This document shows positions 1 through 20,100 of a stretch of 64,000 bases of DNA, piece by piece. The stretch is taken from positions 12,438,483-12,502,482 of the forward strand of contig CM067568.1 of NCBI GenBank assembly GCA_034336665.1, given 5' to 3'. Source of the stretch: Luscinia megarhynchos. Lineage: Eukaryota; Chordata; Aves; Passeriformes; Turdidae. The first letter of the stretch is position 1. Each line of letters starts with the position of its first letter. A program made the translations under genes and the position numbers. The notes beneath the pieces are model-generated. The model saw nothing but the letters and a program-made list of their open reading frames with translations. It was not told the origin of the DNA and ran no database searches.

Positions 1-75
1 ATGAGATGGTAAATTCATCAAAAACTTTGTTTTGAGCTCCGATTAATAAAGTAAAAATGTCGGGTTTCATCCTTA

Positions 76-85
76 TGATTGTCCA
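76..85 (-). promoter_or_regulatory. SOX6: Ten-base miR-219-5p match
   Basis: The plus strand reads TGATTGTCCA, identical to bases 1-10 of miR-219-5p, so the minus-strand transcript would hold a full complement to seed and base 1. It counts as a target site only if the 3'UTR extends this far (about 3.2 kb after the stop codon), which is plausible but unproven. Confidence 0.45.
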
Positions 86-1011
86 TCCTTGATTTCTACT
101 GACATTTTAGAGCCAATGTCGGCTAATAAATAGAATCACACGCTCATAGGCACAATTCAGATTCAAATATGTTCCTCCCACTCCCCCAGCCAGTAAATGC
201 AATTTTTACCAGCTGGTGATTCCTGAACAGCCAGTCATTTTCAAGAATGTGGCTTTAACATACAGAGCATCAGCATTGAGGCAGGGCTGGAGCTAAAACA
301 AAGTGTTCATACATACATGTATTTTGCATAAATAAATGAAATAACAAGACATAAAAATGACTCAAATCCGGCAACTGTGAGGCAGGCCCACACGAGTCGA
401 AACAGATGACTTTTGTTCATGTAGTTTTCGTACAACAGTTTCACATTAGTCAGAAGTGATAAAAAATACCATTTATATCCAGTGCTTATAACACTTACGA
501 AACAACATCTGTGAGTGTGTGTTTTTTTTGTACTACAAGCAAAATCAAGTTTCAGTCCTAAAGAACAGTCCTTTGTTCTCCACAAGCCTGCAGAATATTA
601 TTTTGGCATGGTCATAAAATTTAAAAAAAAAAAAAATTAACCAACTAATCTAAATGTTTGCCTTTGTGCAAAAAAAAAAAAAATTACATAAAATACAATG
701 CTAGCAATACAGCATTCTACCTATGCAACAAAACCAGGAAAAAAAGAGAGCAAGAGTGAAAGTGACGTGGGGGGAGGGAGAGATACTTCTAACTGGAGAA
801 TTATGTAAGACATTAATAAATAGATTTTTTTTTTTTTTCGGAAATAATGATGTCCTCCCCCCAATCTGAGCTGAATGTATTAAAACCAGTTCAAATTCCC
901 AAGCTATTTTAAGAACAAAAAACCACTTTCTATCAGTACCTTAGCCAGCTTAAAGAGGACGCTCACCAGCTAATGACACAGCATATGCCTTTAAAGACTT
1001 GGCTAGACCAG

Positions 1012-1017
1012 TTTATT
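1012..1017 (-). terminator. SOX6: Candidate polyadenylation signal AATAAA
   Basis: Plus-strand TTTATT gives AATAAA in the transcript (context GCAATAAACTGG). About 30-40 bases downstream in transcript sense there is a GT-rich stretch (GCTGTGTCATTAGCTGGTGAG), as expected for a cleavage site. Use would give a 3'UTR of about 2.3 kb. Other AATAAA copies at 2108-2113 and 2226-2231 have poorer downstream context. Confidence 0.4.
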
Positions 1018-1227
1018 GCTTATTAGACATGGACTCAGAACACAATTAAATAAATATTAAAAATATAGCTTTTTTTTTTTTTGTTCCAAATTACAAAATG
1101 ATCAGAGAAATCTGACCATTGTGTTTCTATGCCATTATCTTTATAAATTGTCCTGTAAATTGAACAATCTTCCTTGTCTCGGGGGGTCGTTCTCTCACAT
1201 AGAAACGCGACTCCTACAGTGGCAAAA

Positions 1228-1237
1228 ATGGCTTTTT
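1228..1237 (-). promoter_or_regulatory. SOX6: Possible miR-135 seed match
   Basis: Plus-strand ATGGCTTTTT matches bases 2-11 of miR-135 (seed AUGGCUU). It lies in the GC-richer patch of the distal 3'UTR. A single seed match of this kind can be chance, so this is a weak call. Confidence 0.3.
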
Positions 1238-2393
1238 CTGGCAGAGCAGGTACCAGAGGGGCTGTGAGGAAGGCAGCTGCTCCTCCAAGCATTCTTGCAG
1301 CTCACAGGAGTGCCTGCAGGACAGGATGCACGAGGACAGCCACACTTTTGCTGTCCCAAGCAAATCCTGTGCAGCTCTGTGAGAAGATGCTCCCAGACTT
1401 CCAGAGCTGCTCCAGACCCACTGCTACCTCTCAGCCCGAGCCCGAATTTATCACCAGTGTGCTGAGCACAGCCAATTCCAAATAAAATCTGAAGGAGTTG
1501 AGGAGCTTCAGCACAGTTATTCACCAGGCCTATTGGAACTGTATATATACACAGTGATCTATTTGTGAACAGGAGTAGAGCATGAGGGGAAAGAATAAAG
1601 GCAGTTTGTCCTCTGTCTTTGACATCTAATAGATTCACAGTCTTGTGAATGCCTCTTTTGCATATTTCCCAGAATTATCTCCACTAATTGTAATTTTTCT
1701 AGAAGTAATACAAACAGAAATTTTAGTTTCTTTAGCACCTCACATCCAAAGATCCCAAAGTGCTCGGTGAGTCACATTCAGACATGCCTAATATACAATA
1801 AATATTTTTGACGACCCATTTTCCCACCTTTGCCATTAGATATCTGAGTGGCCTTCCCTTCCCCACTTGGAGTCTCACAAAAAAATCACTGCATAAATAC
1901 TTAAGGTAGCAGAGTTCCTTCAGGTGGCAGTAGGAACATGATGAACTGAGCCATGATTTGCCACAGATTCCTCAGGCCCTAAAAATTCAGCATGGTGGAC
2001 TGTAAAAGCAGTTTTACGTTTGCCCTTGCTGTCTGAGTGTAGAGGTTTAGAACTATAAACACATTTTTAGGGGTATTTGTACTCTATGTACATATAAAAG
2101 TACTCACTTTATTTTGCAATACATATAGCAGAGTGTTTCCAAGTGCTCCTTGAACATACAGTGTTAGAGGAACAAGTGAATTTCTCATTCATAAAGGTCA
2201 TGTTCATTTTAGTAGCAGGTGCACTTTTATTTTCATATACCTGTGTGATTCAGGGAAGGGGGAAGAAGAGGCTCTTTAAAATATCAATAAGGAATTGTAA
2301 GTGTAATGCCACCAACTGTACTTTTAAAAATAAATATTAAGTATTTGGACCCTTGACATTCTGGAATGAATAAATTATTTAAGAGAAAATGTG

Positions 2394-3192
2394 TTAAGAC
2401 TGAATGCAAGGGTTAAAAGCAAAGGGGTAGAGAATGTAATCAGAGGTGGCCTCACACTGCTAAGACAGGCCTGTCCATAGCTGGTGATCTCTCTTTTGTG
2501 CTTACTTAAAATTTCACACTAATGGCACATCAAGAGGCAAAAGCAATTGGGCACATGCACTATGGCAACCATGTTCACTAATTAAGAATATCCTGTCTCC
2601 AGATTCCTGAGTACTTCACCATATTCTGGAAAAAAAATTAGGTTTTATATATAATTTTTTTTTAAGATGCCAAAGGATTGTCTAAGACTTTACAGTGTCT
2701 CCTTTAAGACTTTTTGTTTAAATGTTAAGATTCAAAAGTTATGAAAATTTTGGCACATCAGAAGGTCAGCTATACATATGGAAAAAAAAATGGAATTCAG
2801 AGACTATTTTTTAAAGACAAGCTATGATGCACGGGTGTGCACACTTGCGGACTTGTTCTGTTTCACAATATGAAATCTGCAGTTTTTGTTTTCTAAAATA
2901 ATCCAGAATAAAAACACATTCACAACCTGTAGGCTGGCACAGCATACCTGAGTGAGAATGTATAACCCCCATCTAAAACAGTAACTTAAACCTTTATCAG
3001 CATCCAAACGGAAAAAGACAAAAGGTAAGACTTGTAAGACAGCTATTGATTCATATAAGTTTTCAAGTCCTGATGTCTGATATTTATGTCTTCATCTAAA
3101 TTAAAAAAACAAAACAAAAACAAAAAAAAAAACCCAAGTTCATGAAAAATTAGGGAAACAATCTGTCTCACACGATAAGAAACATTTAAGAC
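2394..3192 (-). promoter_or_regulatory. SOX6: Cluster of miR-499/miR-208 seed matches in the SOX6 3'UTR
   Basis: In transcript sense the sites are complements of the plus-strand TAAGACT core. There are 8-mers at 2394-2401 and 2704-2711, 7-mers at 2683-2689 and 3026-3032, a 7mer-A1 type at 3186-3192, and bare 6-mers at 2461-2466 and 3035-3040. The 3026 site continues to nine matched bases. The 2683 site also pairs with CAGTG in the miR-499 3' part after a one-base bulge. Sox6 repression by the myosin-encoded miR-208b/miR-499 is established in vertebrate slow and cardiac muscle. Use of these particular sites in this bird is inferred. Confidence 0.8.
2676..2682 (-). promoter_or_regulatory. SOX6: miR-219 seed match abutting a miR-499 site
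   Basis: The plus strand reads GATTGTC, which equals miR-219-5p bases 2-8, so the mRNA carries a 7mer-m8 complement. It ends one base before the miR-499 match at 2683. miR-219 repression of Sox6 is known in oligodendrocyte differentiation. The binding itself is inferred from the seed alone. Confidence 0.5.
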
Positions 3193-3312
3193 CATTCTGC
3201 TGATGTAACTGTAGGAGCCACACATGCATGCAGGCTCCTTAAGAACTTTTTGTTCAAAAAAACCCCAAAAAAACCCAAATGAGTCTGAGTACTTTAATTC
3301 TGCAAACACTCC

Positions 3313-3616
3313 TCAGTTGGCACTGACTGCCTCGTGGGCTTCGTTTTCACTGCTATAGTCTGATTTGGGCTCATCCTCATAGTCCTCGTACATTTCTATT
3401 TCGTCCTCTCCGTTCATCATCTCGTTGCCGGGGAGGCTGGCGCTGTCCGCCTTCATCCCGTAGGTGCTCTGGATGACAGGGATGCTGGGCTCGGGGCTGG
3501 CAGAGGTGCTGGAGCAATCTGATGTCATCTGAGGGGACGGCGTGGTGGTCGCCATGGTAATAGCACCAGGGTAGACAACTCCTGTTCCCGTGGTGATTGG
3601 AATCTGGGGCTGCTGT
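3313..3616 (-). CDS. SOX6: SOX6 terminal coding exon, acidic C-terminus
   Basis: The coding part of the last exon starts after acceptor cccttccag with one base completing a Gly codon. It encodes 100 residues and ends at TGA (3313-3315). It begins [17 protein letters not shown], continues through a Ser/Thr-rich stretch and [16 protein letters not shown], and ends in the acidic [20 protein letters not shown] and final V-S-A-N. The acidic tail is typical of SOX6, and SOX5 ends differently. Substitutions from human as I recall it are conservative or lie in the weakly conserved Ala/Asp/Ser segment before [10 protein letters not shown]. The same exon continues without a splice site into the 3'UTR. 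Confidence 0.96.
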
Positions 3617-10911
<7,295 letters not shown>

Positions 10912-13142
10912 TTAGTGAGTGCTCAAGTGAAGCAGTTTAGCTTTACACACACACAGTTCAACGTGCCTTCACACCATAATAAATTTTAATTAAGTTCGTT
11001 AAATAAACTGACTTAAATTTACATCAGCCTGCACATATATTGGCTTGCACAACCTGAGACACCTTAAAAGAACCCTGGCTTTCACATATTGCTGCAGACC
11101 AAGCATATGTAAATCTTTATTAAACAGGGTGCACTTAAAATCAATAGTTAAGTCTCAAAATCTCAGCCTCGTGCTGCAAAACAGACTACTCAATATTTTA
11201 CAATAAGGGCATTAATCTGTGAGTAATTCCATACCTCTGTAATACCACGCACAGTATGATGGTTAAGGAAAGTCTGCAGCCATACTCTCACTGTTAAAAG
11301 CCTAACACATTGCCTAGGGACACAGGCTTCTTTGATATTTTTATGAGAATTCGGTTTATACACTCCTGCTAATTGATATTAATAACTTGCTACGTAGCAG
11401 GAAAAGAGTATCAAACCTTATAGATTCAGCAAAATCATGAACAATCCCTTGCTGTATGGGTGTCTTAAATTTACTGAATTTTTGATATAAGCTTGGCATA
11501 ATACTGACACCTATTTTAAATCCTATTATGCATATCATTTTCTGGCCAGCTGTAATAAGTGCACAGAACTGAACAGAGAAAGCTACATTTCACAAACTGA
11601 CGTTGGAAAGAAAAAAAGTAAAACAGAAAGCACACTGTAACTATATACACCACTTCAGGTACTGTAAACTCTCATGGAAAGCTGCACCAATAAAAAAGTT
11701 AAAAAATTAATGCGGTGTACACAGGAAAAGGCAAAAGTATTCAGATCTCTTGTATTGTTTGTAAGAAGCTATCTAAACACTTGAATAGAGACAGGAATAA
11801 GAAATGCAGAAAATAGCTTTTTGGTGTCTTTTAGATGAATAAAATGATTACAGCTGTGGTAAACGTGGGTGGAAGCTATTCTTTTACCAACATTTTTCAT
11901 ACATCAACAAATGGAAAAGTTGTATAAATATTATCCGTAGCCAGCAATATTCTGTGTCAGTTCTAATATTTCAGTCTCTTTTCTCATTGTCCTGGAAAAG
12001 TTGCACAGATATTATATGGACATAGACTTATTTGTGGCAGAGCAGATACTGACAGGTTAATTCCATGGTTAACAAACACTCAATTGCTGGCACTTCTGAA
12101 ATATTTATGCTGAAAGTTTACATTTTAATGAATACAGTTACTATGCTCCTAATAGTTTTTTTCACAGAATGCACACAAATAATATAGATTCCCTACAGCT
12201 GCCAACACTGAAACAGTGAAGGTTTTATACAAAACTGAAAGGCTATTCATATAACTTACTTATATGGTAGACAAAAATATGAGAACTACTAAGAAAGATT
12301 TTGGAAGTTTTAGGACAAAGTAACATTTATTTCTCCATATTTTTGCTTCTGATTGAACTAACATGCAACAAACTTTGCTAAGAATGTATTTGAACTCATA
12401 GTTTACAATAAAATGATTACAGAAGAAATTTGATTTTTACTTTTATTTATTATGAGCTACATTTGGAATCTGTCTTTCATTTCAAAGACTCAAAAAGCAA
12501 ATATAGGTTTTAACATTTCACCACTCATTCTCACGTATGTTTCTAATTCTCTGGAGGGGTCTTAAAAAGCAAATCAAAATTTCTCAAAAATTAGTCCATT
12601 TATTTGCACAGTGGCAAAATAAAACCCATGGAATATTCCCCAATTGTCCCAATCTATGCAAATTAAATATTAACTACAGTGTTTTTTACCTAAGCAATAT
12701 TTTAATTGCATGCTTCTTTTAGAACATTGCAATGTCTTGAAGCAAACATCATTTTGGATATGGGGTTTGCATGTACAGGTCTTTTGAACTGTGCCAGGTT
12801 TCTTTCTTTGACATCACACTGTCTGACATAAACCTCTGATTTTGATTTTGTACATTTTTATCCCGGTATTTGCTCTAGCACGTCCCATTTTGCATTCAGG
12901 TGATTTGTAGTTCAGGTGCATTCTAACGGGATCTTGCAATTATTGGGATTTTATTGCGACACACTCTTGCAACATTTCAAAAAACAATCCTTTTCAACGC
13001 TACTAAGTTTTAAAGCATCTTGTGACTGCTGTTGAGAATAAAAAGTGATAGGAAGGGGCAGAAAGGGAAAATAAAGGGAAAACAAGACATGAATCTTCAT
13101 TTGTGTAAGTTGCAGTAATTCCAATTTTGGTGACCACCTCCC

Positions 13143-13169
13143 AAAAAAAAAAAAAGAAAAAAAAAAAGA
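13143..13169. repeat. A-rich run beside CR1
   Basis: A near-pure A run with two G interruptions, lying about 20 bases before the 3' end of the CR1 fragment at 13191. Confidence 0.85.
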
Positions 13170-13190
13170 AGTCCTAATATTAGAGAAGTT

Positions 13191-13768
<578 letters not shown>

Positions 13769-13805
13769 TTAGCCTCTCTTGCTCTCTCTCTGCTGCCAGA
13801 TGTGC

Positions 13806-13820
13806 GAGAGAGAGAGAGAG
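13806..13820. repeat. Short (GA)n run
   Basis: Seven and a half GA units in the intron, about 125 bases upstream of the first HMG exon in transcript sense, where it reads as a (CT)n pyrimidine run. Confidence 0.9.
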
Positions 13821-14066
13821 ATGGGCCAACCAGGGGTCTCAGTGTAACTTGCCCATCTGAGATGACCCAGCATGAAAATGAAGAAACAAATTTTTCTGGA
13901 GTTTCTCCAATCAAGAGATGGAGATTCGATAACATTTCCATTTGGGGCTTTACCATAAGATACACTCTCTGAATGCTCAACAAAAGTCACATAAAAGTTA
14001 CATTTGAGAATCCAAACTGATGTAGGCCTGTTGACACCAGCCATTGACAATGACTTTGCTGCTTGA

Positions 14067-14144
14067 ATATTTCATAAAATAATTTATTTTATTTATTTTA
14101 TTTTATAGTGCCAAATATTTCATAAAATTAATTATATAGTGCAC
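14067..14144. repeat. Imperfect tandem duplication with (TTTTA)n
   Basis: Two copies of an ATATTTCATAAAATNAATTAT block (near 14068 and 14117), each followed by a TATAGTGC block, are separated by an expanded TTTAT pentamer run. This suggests a local slippage duplication of about 50 bases. Confidence 0.7.
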
Positions 14145-17100
14145 CATGTACATGCTGTAATTTGTATGGAGCAGATTGTATTTGGAGCTGAACATGTTAA
14201 AGTTTCATCTGCTTTGGTGGAATTTTAGATGTGCTTTGGAGCATTCAAACCACATGAATATACTAAAACTGTCTGACTCCAACAGGTACATGCACAGCAC
14301 ACTGGAGCCTCCAGAGCATGAGACAAGCACTCCAGCTCCATGCCTGCAGTGTATCCCAAGGTTCAGTCTTTATCTGCCATCAATTCAGCTTGTACATGCC
14401 AACCCTAACTGGATTTTTGAATGCATCCAGCCCTGTTTCTGGACCACAAACAGCAAAGCCTCATGGAAGTTTAGAGATCACAGAGCTGAGGTGTAGAACT
14501 AATCACTGTGGGAGAAACAGATCACTAAGGCATGCCTTTACTGGGAAAAACTTCTGCCATTGTGAGGATAATATATGTTTTTAGAGTTATACCTTAGCTA
14601 TAAGGAAAGCAAAGAGGGTTTACAGTGGGAGAGTGACAGTCTTAGGCCTCATCAGACTGGTCATAGAATTTAATACCATGAAAAGGCAAGATACTTGACA
14701 ACAAATTAGTACAGCAATAAGCCTCCTATTTTTTCATAAACTATACAGCTACCAACATGAATTTATTTTCCAAATAATATAAGATTATTTCTTTACAGTA
14801 ATTAGAACAAAACACTGCAGTTCCACTGAACAAGTTCCAGGCACAAGTTTTTAGTTGTGCAAGAATCAATTTTCCTAATTCAGAGTGAAAGCATTATATA
14901 GGTACACCTTTTTAAAAATTCTATATAAGGAACACATTTGCATGAAAAAGGGGCCCTAAAATAGAGGATGCATAACTAATACACTACCTTTTTGCCACCA
15001 GGTCCACAGTACATTAATTTCATTTAAAACGCACTGACCATTCAGGATAAATTGATTTTGCTTTATATGGTGTTGACAGCCATGTTTATTGTGCAGTGAA
15101 ATGTAGTGTAGTTTCAAGCTGACTATATCCATCAACACAGGGCAATATGCTGACTACTGGGCCAGATGAAGACATACATTACCCTGAGAGCAAAACACTC
15201 ATTCCCATACAGCAGTGTCTTCTCCTGAGGATCACCCTGGTAATTTATGATGCCTCCAATGCCATTATTTTACAACCCACACCAATTTGGCAATTTGTAC
15301 ACTAACATGCGTGCACATAAAAGAAGACAGGTTTGTGGAAAATGTGAGCTGCAAAACTGCTTTAACACTGTTCTAAGGTAAGCACAGTGCCACAGGTGTT
15401 CTCATTTACAGGAGGCTGCAGTCAGCTTTCTACTGCAAAAAGGAAGAGTGGTTTTGCAGAGTGACTTGCAGGTAGGACCAGCTGAGGGGGGTGAATGGTT
15501 GATGAGGCTCTGTCCATTGTTGCCAGAAGCCTTGGACCACAAACATATCAAAGATACCATATTTTGGGAGAGGATGTATTTATTTAGATTTCATTTCTTT
15601 TATTCGCAAAAAGTTGCAAATATAGTTAAGTTAGAAATATTTATTGAGACAAAGAGCTATATAATTTGAAAAAAGTCAAACATAGCATGTAACAGTTGTT
15701 CTATCCTTTAAGATAATGTAATAAAATACGTTGTTGGTATTTTGGCAATCAGAAAGCTGGTGACAAAAAAAATAAAATTACCATTTATGCAAAAGTTATA
15801 ATTTGATATTCAACTGCTCTACTCACAGCACAGGAAAGACCTATTTGAATCCATAGGATGTCTTTCCAGCTTTCATTTTCCCAAAGATACTTATTCATTA
15901 TTGCAAAGGAAGAGTTTGTCTTTAGCCCTTTCTAACACAATTTCGACTTTTCAATCCTAATGCAGGTAAAGAGTAGTTTTACTGTGAGCAAGATTATAGG
16001 TGGCTTGTTAATCTGACAGAATGAAAATAAACAAACAAAGAAAAAAAAGAAAGGAAAAAAAAAGAAGAAGGCAGAAACTCACCTTAAATTATCTGTTTTC
16101 ATAGAAAGGTTATGTTGGAAAACTATTCTTTTTTTGGATAATAAATTACAACCATCCTAAGAAGGTCAACTCCGGCTGCATCCACTTTCTACAAGTCCAT
16201 ACTTGAAGGACTTGAAAAAGCAGCCAAAGAGTTGATGTTCTTTGAGCTTGATCTCTGGGGAAATATTTGCAAGCTGACCTATAGGCCATTGCAAAAGCAT
16301 TTGCAAAATGAATTTCTGCAAATGACTAAAGCAATATAATCTTCATGCTCTTCTGTCTCAGAACCACAGAATTATATTCAGCATATAAAACATTACAATA
16401 AAATAGTCCTTGTAGCATGGGATTCTATGGGGGAAGTCAGAAGGTCTCAGTACATTTTTAGATTAGAAATGAGGTGCTAATGACACAAATACACATATGC
16501 TCAGTGAGATTTTACAAGTTGAAACACATAAGAACAAGCCTTCAAGCTGGTTGTTCTTAGGTACTTCATCCTGTCAAGTAGATACTTTGACTTTATTGTG
16601 CCCCATAAAAACAATTTCAACAGATTTAAGAAAGTAGGGAGTTCTTTCCTATTGTGATAATTATAGCTAGTACTGACAGAGGCTCAAAGACACCCATCAT
16701 TTTTAAAGAAAATTATTATGCAAGTGCAAAGAAGTAGGTGTTTTAAATCTTTCTGACAATATTTTTAGGAACTTCTAATAACTAATAAACCTAAAATAAG
16801 AGACAAAATGGAAATGTACTACCAGTGAAGGGCAAGACAAGAGAAGGAATTGGTAATTGTCTCTCTGTGGCAACTAATGCTCTATCTGCCAGTTACTGTT
16901 CATACTGCAGTCACAGGAGGAGGGATTTTCTGAATTAAGAGCCTGGTTTAAATTTATTAATACTGCAAAAGCAGTACAGTTTGGCTGCCCTAGTGGCTGA
17001 GTTGGCAAAGAACTCTATATTTTGGCTTAAAGACAGGGGCTGTCCTCAAAGTGACACTTTTAGCCCCTGAATGTGTTCACTGCCTTACTTCCTAGATCCT

Positions 17101-20100
17101 TAGCATTTGCTCAACTTGTCATAACTTTGATGATTTAAAAATAAAATCAGATTAAAGAAGAGTGATCTTTTTGGGGGGATATATGGCAGGCAACCCCTCT
17201 GTGAAAGCTGGATTCCATACTGCACCAGGGGTAATAATGAGGCAAAGAATGCTACAGAATAAATCTGAAAGTGCTGCAGCTGCAATAAATAATTTCCAAC
17301 AGTATTTTCATTTCTAAAGAACTTTCTAATCAGAGAACATTAGAAAGATCAAAGAATCTGACCATCAAGAAAGATAACCATCCTCATGTGAAATAAATGT
17401 TAAGAAACATAAAATAAGAACTGTTACATTGTTTATTTATTTATTCCTGCCTTTATCTGAGTTTCTGACATTCGCTAATGAAATGAATTTTAGGACAGGC
17501 ATGATCCCTCAGCATGCTTCCTGAAATCTTGGTCACATTAAGGTTAATCATCCTGTCTTTACTGGGATGTGGGTTTACCTTACCTTTTGCACATCATCTA
17601 CAACAAAACCTAAGATTGGGCCTCTACATGTTACCAGAAAACAAACAATAATAGATGGGATAGAGAGGAACAAAAAAAAAGGCTGAGAAAAAGATGAGAA
17701 AAAGAGAGAAAAGAAGTGACAGCAAAAAGAAAGAGATTTTTATCAGTCACCATTATTCCTTAATTACTCTTCACACTATGGCCATTGATTCATGATTAAA
17801 GTGATACATTTGCCCTGACTTCCCCCCAGATAATGAATCTGGCTAATCTAGAGCATATACTGCAGATCATCTTCCATGGACACACACCAGGACAGGATAC
17901 ACAGAAATAAAGACAATCTTTCTAGGTCCCTGGTATGACAATGACTACTAACCAGTAGTAAAGCTCCCACCATCAGTAATTCATTAAGCTGAGGTGACAT
18001 ATTTGCCTAGTTTGGAAAAGACTGATTGTGACCTCCAAAATATGTGGCCCTGTCTGTGGTAATGCAACTAGCACTGCAGAGACCAGAACCTGATAAACAA
18101 GCAAACAGGAGTCACTCTTTAATGCAAGAGTTGGGTTACTCATAAACATGGACATGCCATAAAAAACCAGGAGAATGAAAAACTGTCTTGGCAGTCCCCT
18201 GTGCTGCACTTAACCTGATTTTGTACAGACAAATGCAGCCTTTGTGAAACATACAGCAGTATTTAAAATCAAATAGGAAAAGACAAATATGGAAAGAAGA
18301 GAATGGAAAGAGCAACTTTGGCAAGCCCAGAACACTAGAGTAATAATTTAACTAATATTTTGGGTTATCAATTTTAGAGAAAGTTACAAGAATTACTGCT
18401 ACTTCTCTGTAATCTCAGTGACATGTAGCAGTTGTAGAGTAGCATTTATCTGTTTTGCCCTTTGCCTGCCTCTTATTTCTTCATCTCCAACACCATTCAG
18501 ATTTTCTCACTCTTTATACAATCAGCAAGAGAGGCAAAATAAAGGGATACCCCATGAACTACTGTCTTTTCTGGCATGTCTTGTCATCACTGGCAAAAAA
18601 CCCGCTTGGAAACACAGCTAGGTTTGGAACAGAGGTGACACAAATGTTCTGTTTGTCAGGCAGCTTTTGTTCCAAACAAATATTATTCAGCTGCAATTTG
18701 AGCACTGAACATTTCTCACAGGCTGCATGTCAGTGAATGAATGGGAAGCAAAACTGGGAAAGCCACAAGCAATTAATGAAATACTGCAATATTTAAATGG
18801 CCTCTAAATTTTTTCACCCACAAGGGCTCTGAAATGCACTAAGTAGATTGTAAGAGGTGGGAATATACTGTAGCACAGGTTAGCTACATCCAAGCAACAC
18901 TCCTCTTTTCCCTGCTAAGAGACTCCATTCTCTGTAAAACATCAACAAGAAGAACCAACCGGGAATTCCCTAAGGTCAGCTCTGAGGAAACATAAACCTC
19001 TAATTCAATAACTCCGCTACTGCACTGAAAAAGGCCTTATTATTGCAACATCCATATGGAGTCAATTGGACATTAATGACTAATCAATCCCTCCCCTTTC
19101 TATTCTACTTATAGTGTCACAAGCCATGTTTAGATTAGCCCATTTCCTGCTTAGGATCGCTCAAGATGTCTTTTGTTCTTTCAGGGCTGGCCTGATGGAG
19201 GCAGCTTAAACAAACACACGACCCAAGTGGTGCAGGAGTTATAAACTGCCATATGTGAATGAACAAAGGGGCCATACTAAAGCCTTTTGTGGTATTTGTT
19301 AATGTTTTTCATCTGAGTTTAAAAAGACCTAATGACTTTGTGGTGAGCTGATGCATGTGGCTCGTGGCTTTGCAAAATGAAGGAAATTCTAACCAGTTAT
19401 ATATCAGCATATATTTTCCAGAGTGCCTTGTTTTCAGTTTTGGTGGCAGCGAGTTTACTTTTTTTAGTACATTTGTTTTACATATGCAAGCAAAATACTT
19501 AATCTCAATTAAAACACAGCACCAGTTTTCACAGCCATACTCACAACCTGCACATACATCTTTCCCCATTTGAAAGTCTAAAGCTAAAATTAAGAATATC
19601 TGCTGCGTGTGAAATCAAAGCAACTGTTCTCAGCTCCACCAGTTAGCTCACCAGTATTTAAAGCTGAATTGTTTGCTGTGCCCTAATAAATACCAAAGCA
19701 ATAATTCTAAATAAGCTGCTAGCACATCCATGCTCCACAGCCAGCCGTGCCCAACTCTGTGCTGCTCAAATGAATTAAAACTGCTAAATGCAGCTACTTG
19801 CTTGATGGCTTACACAAACAGTTTAGATTTCTTGACCACATTCTATGGCAAAGCTAACCCTCATGGAAACTTGGCATGGACTGTAGCTAAAACAATAGAA
19901 TAATGCTTTAAATTACATGGATATTAACTGAATTAATTAGGGTTTGACTTTAGCTCCTGGTGGCTGACATAGTGACACATGTGCTCTAATATAAGAGTTA
20001 CTCTGTGAAGATCCATGAAACAACTATAGAGAAATTGGGAAGAAGAAGCAGCCTCTACTATAAATTTGGGGAGGTGTTTAAGTGTCATCATATTTTTCAA

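Larger units (their letters stand above)
1..3312 (-). other. SOX6: SOX6 3' untranslated region (end uncertain, may run off the window)
   Basis: This sequence directly follows the stop codon in transcript sense. It is AT-rich and has no further coding exon. The stretch from 3312 to about 2390 carries the microRNA seed cluster listed separately. AATAAA hexamers in transcript sense occur at 2226-2231, 2108-2113 and 1012-1017. The last looks best because GT-rich sequence follows it, but mammalian SOX6 3'UTRs are several kilobases long, and a 10-base miR-219 match at 76-85 hints that transcription continues to the window edge. A GC-richer patch at about 1180-1480 has open frames on both strands with no recognisable protein, and I treat it as non-coding. 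Confidence 0.75.

Noticed and set aside
993..1000. AAAGACTT as a further miR-499 site
   Set aside because: It lacks the T needed for the TAAGACT seed core, so it is not a true seed match.
1174..1638. Overlapping open frames of 103 and 147 codons in a GC-richer patch
   Set aside because: No recognisable protein and open frames on both strands. The region lies in the SOX6 3'UTR or just past it.
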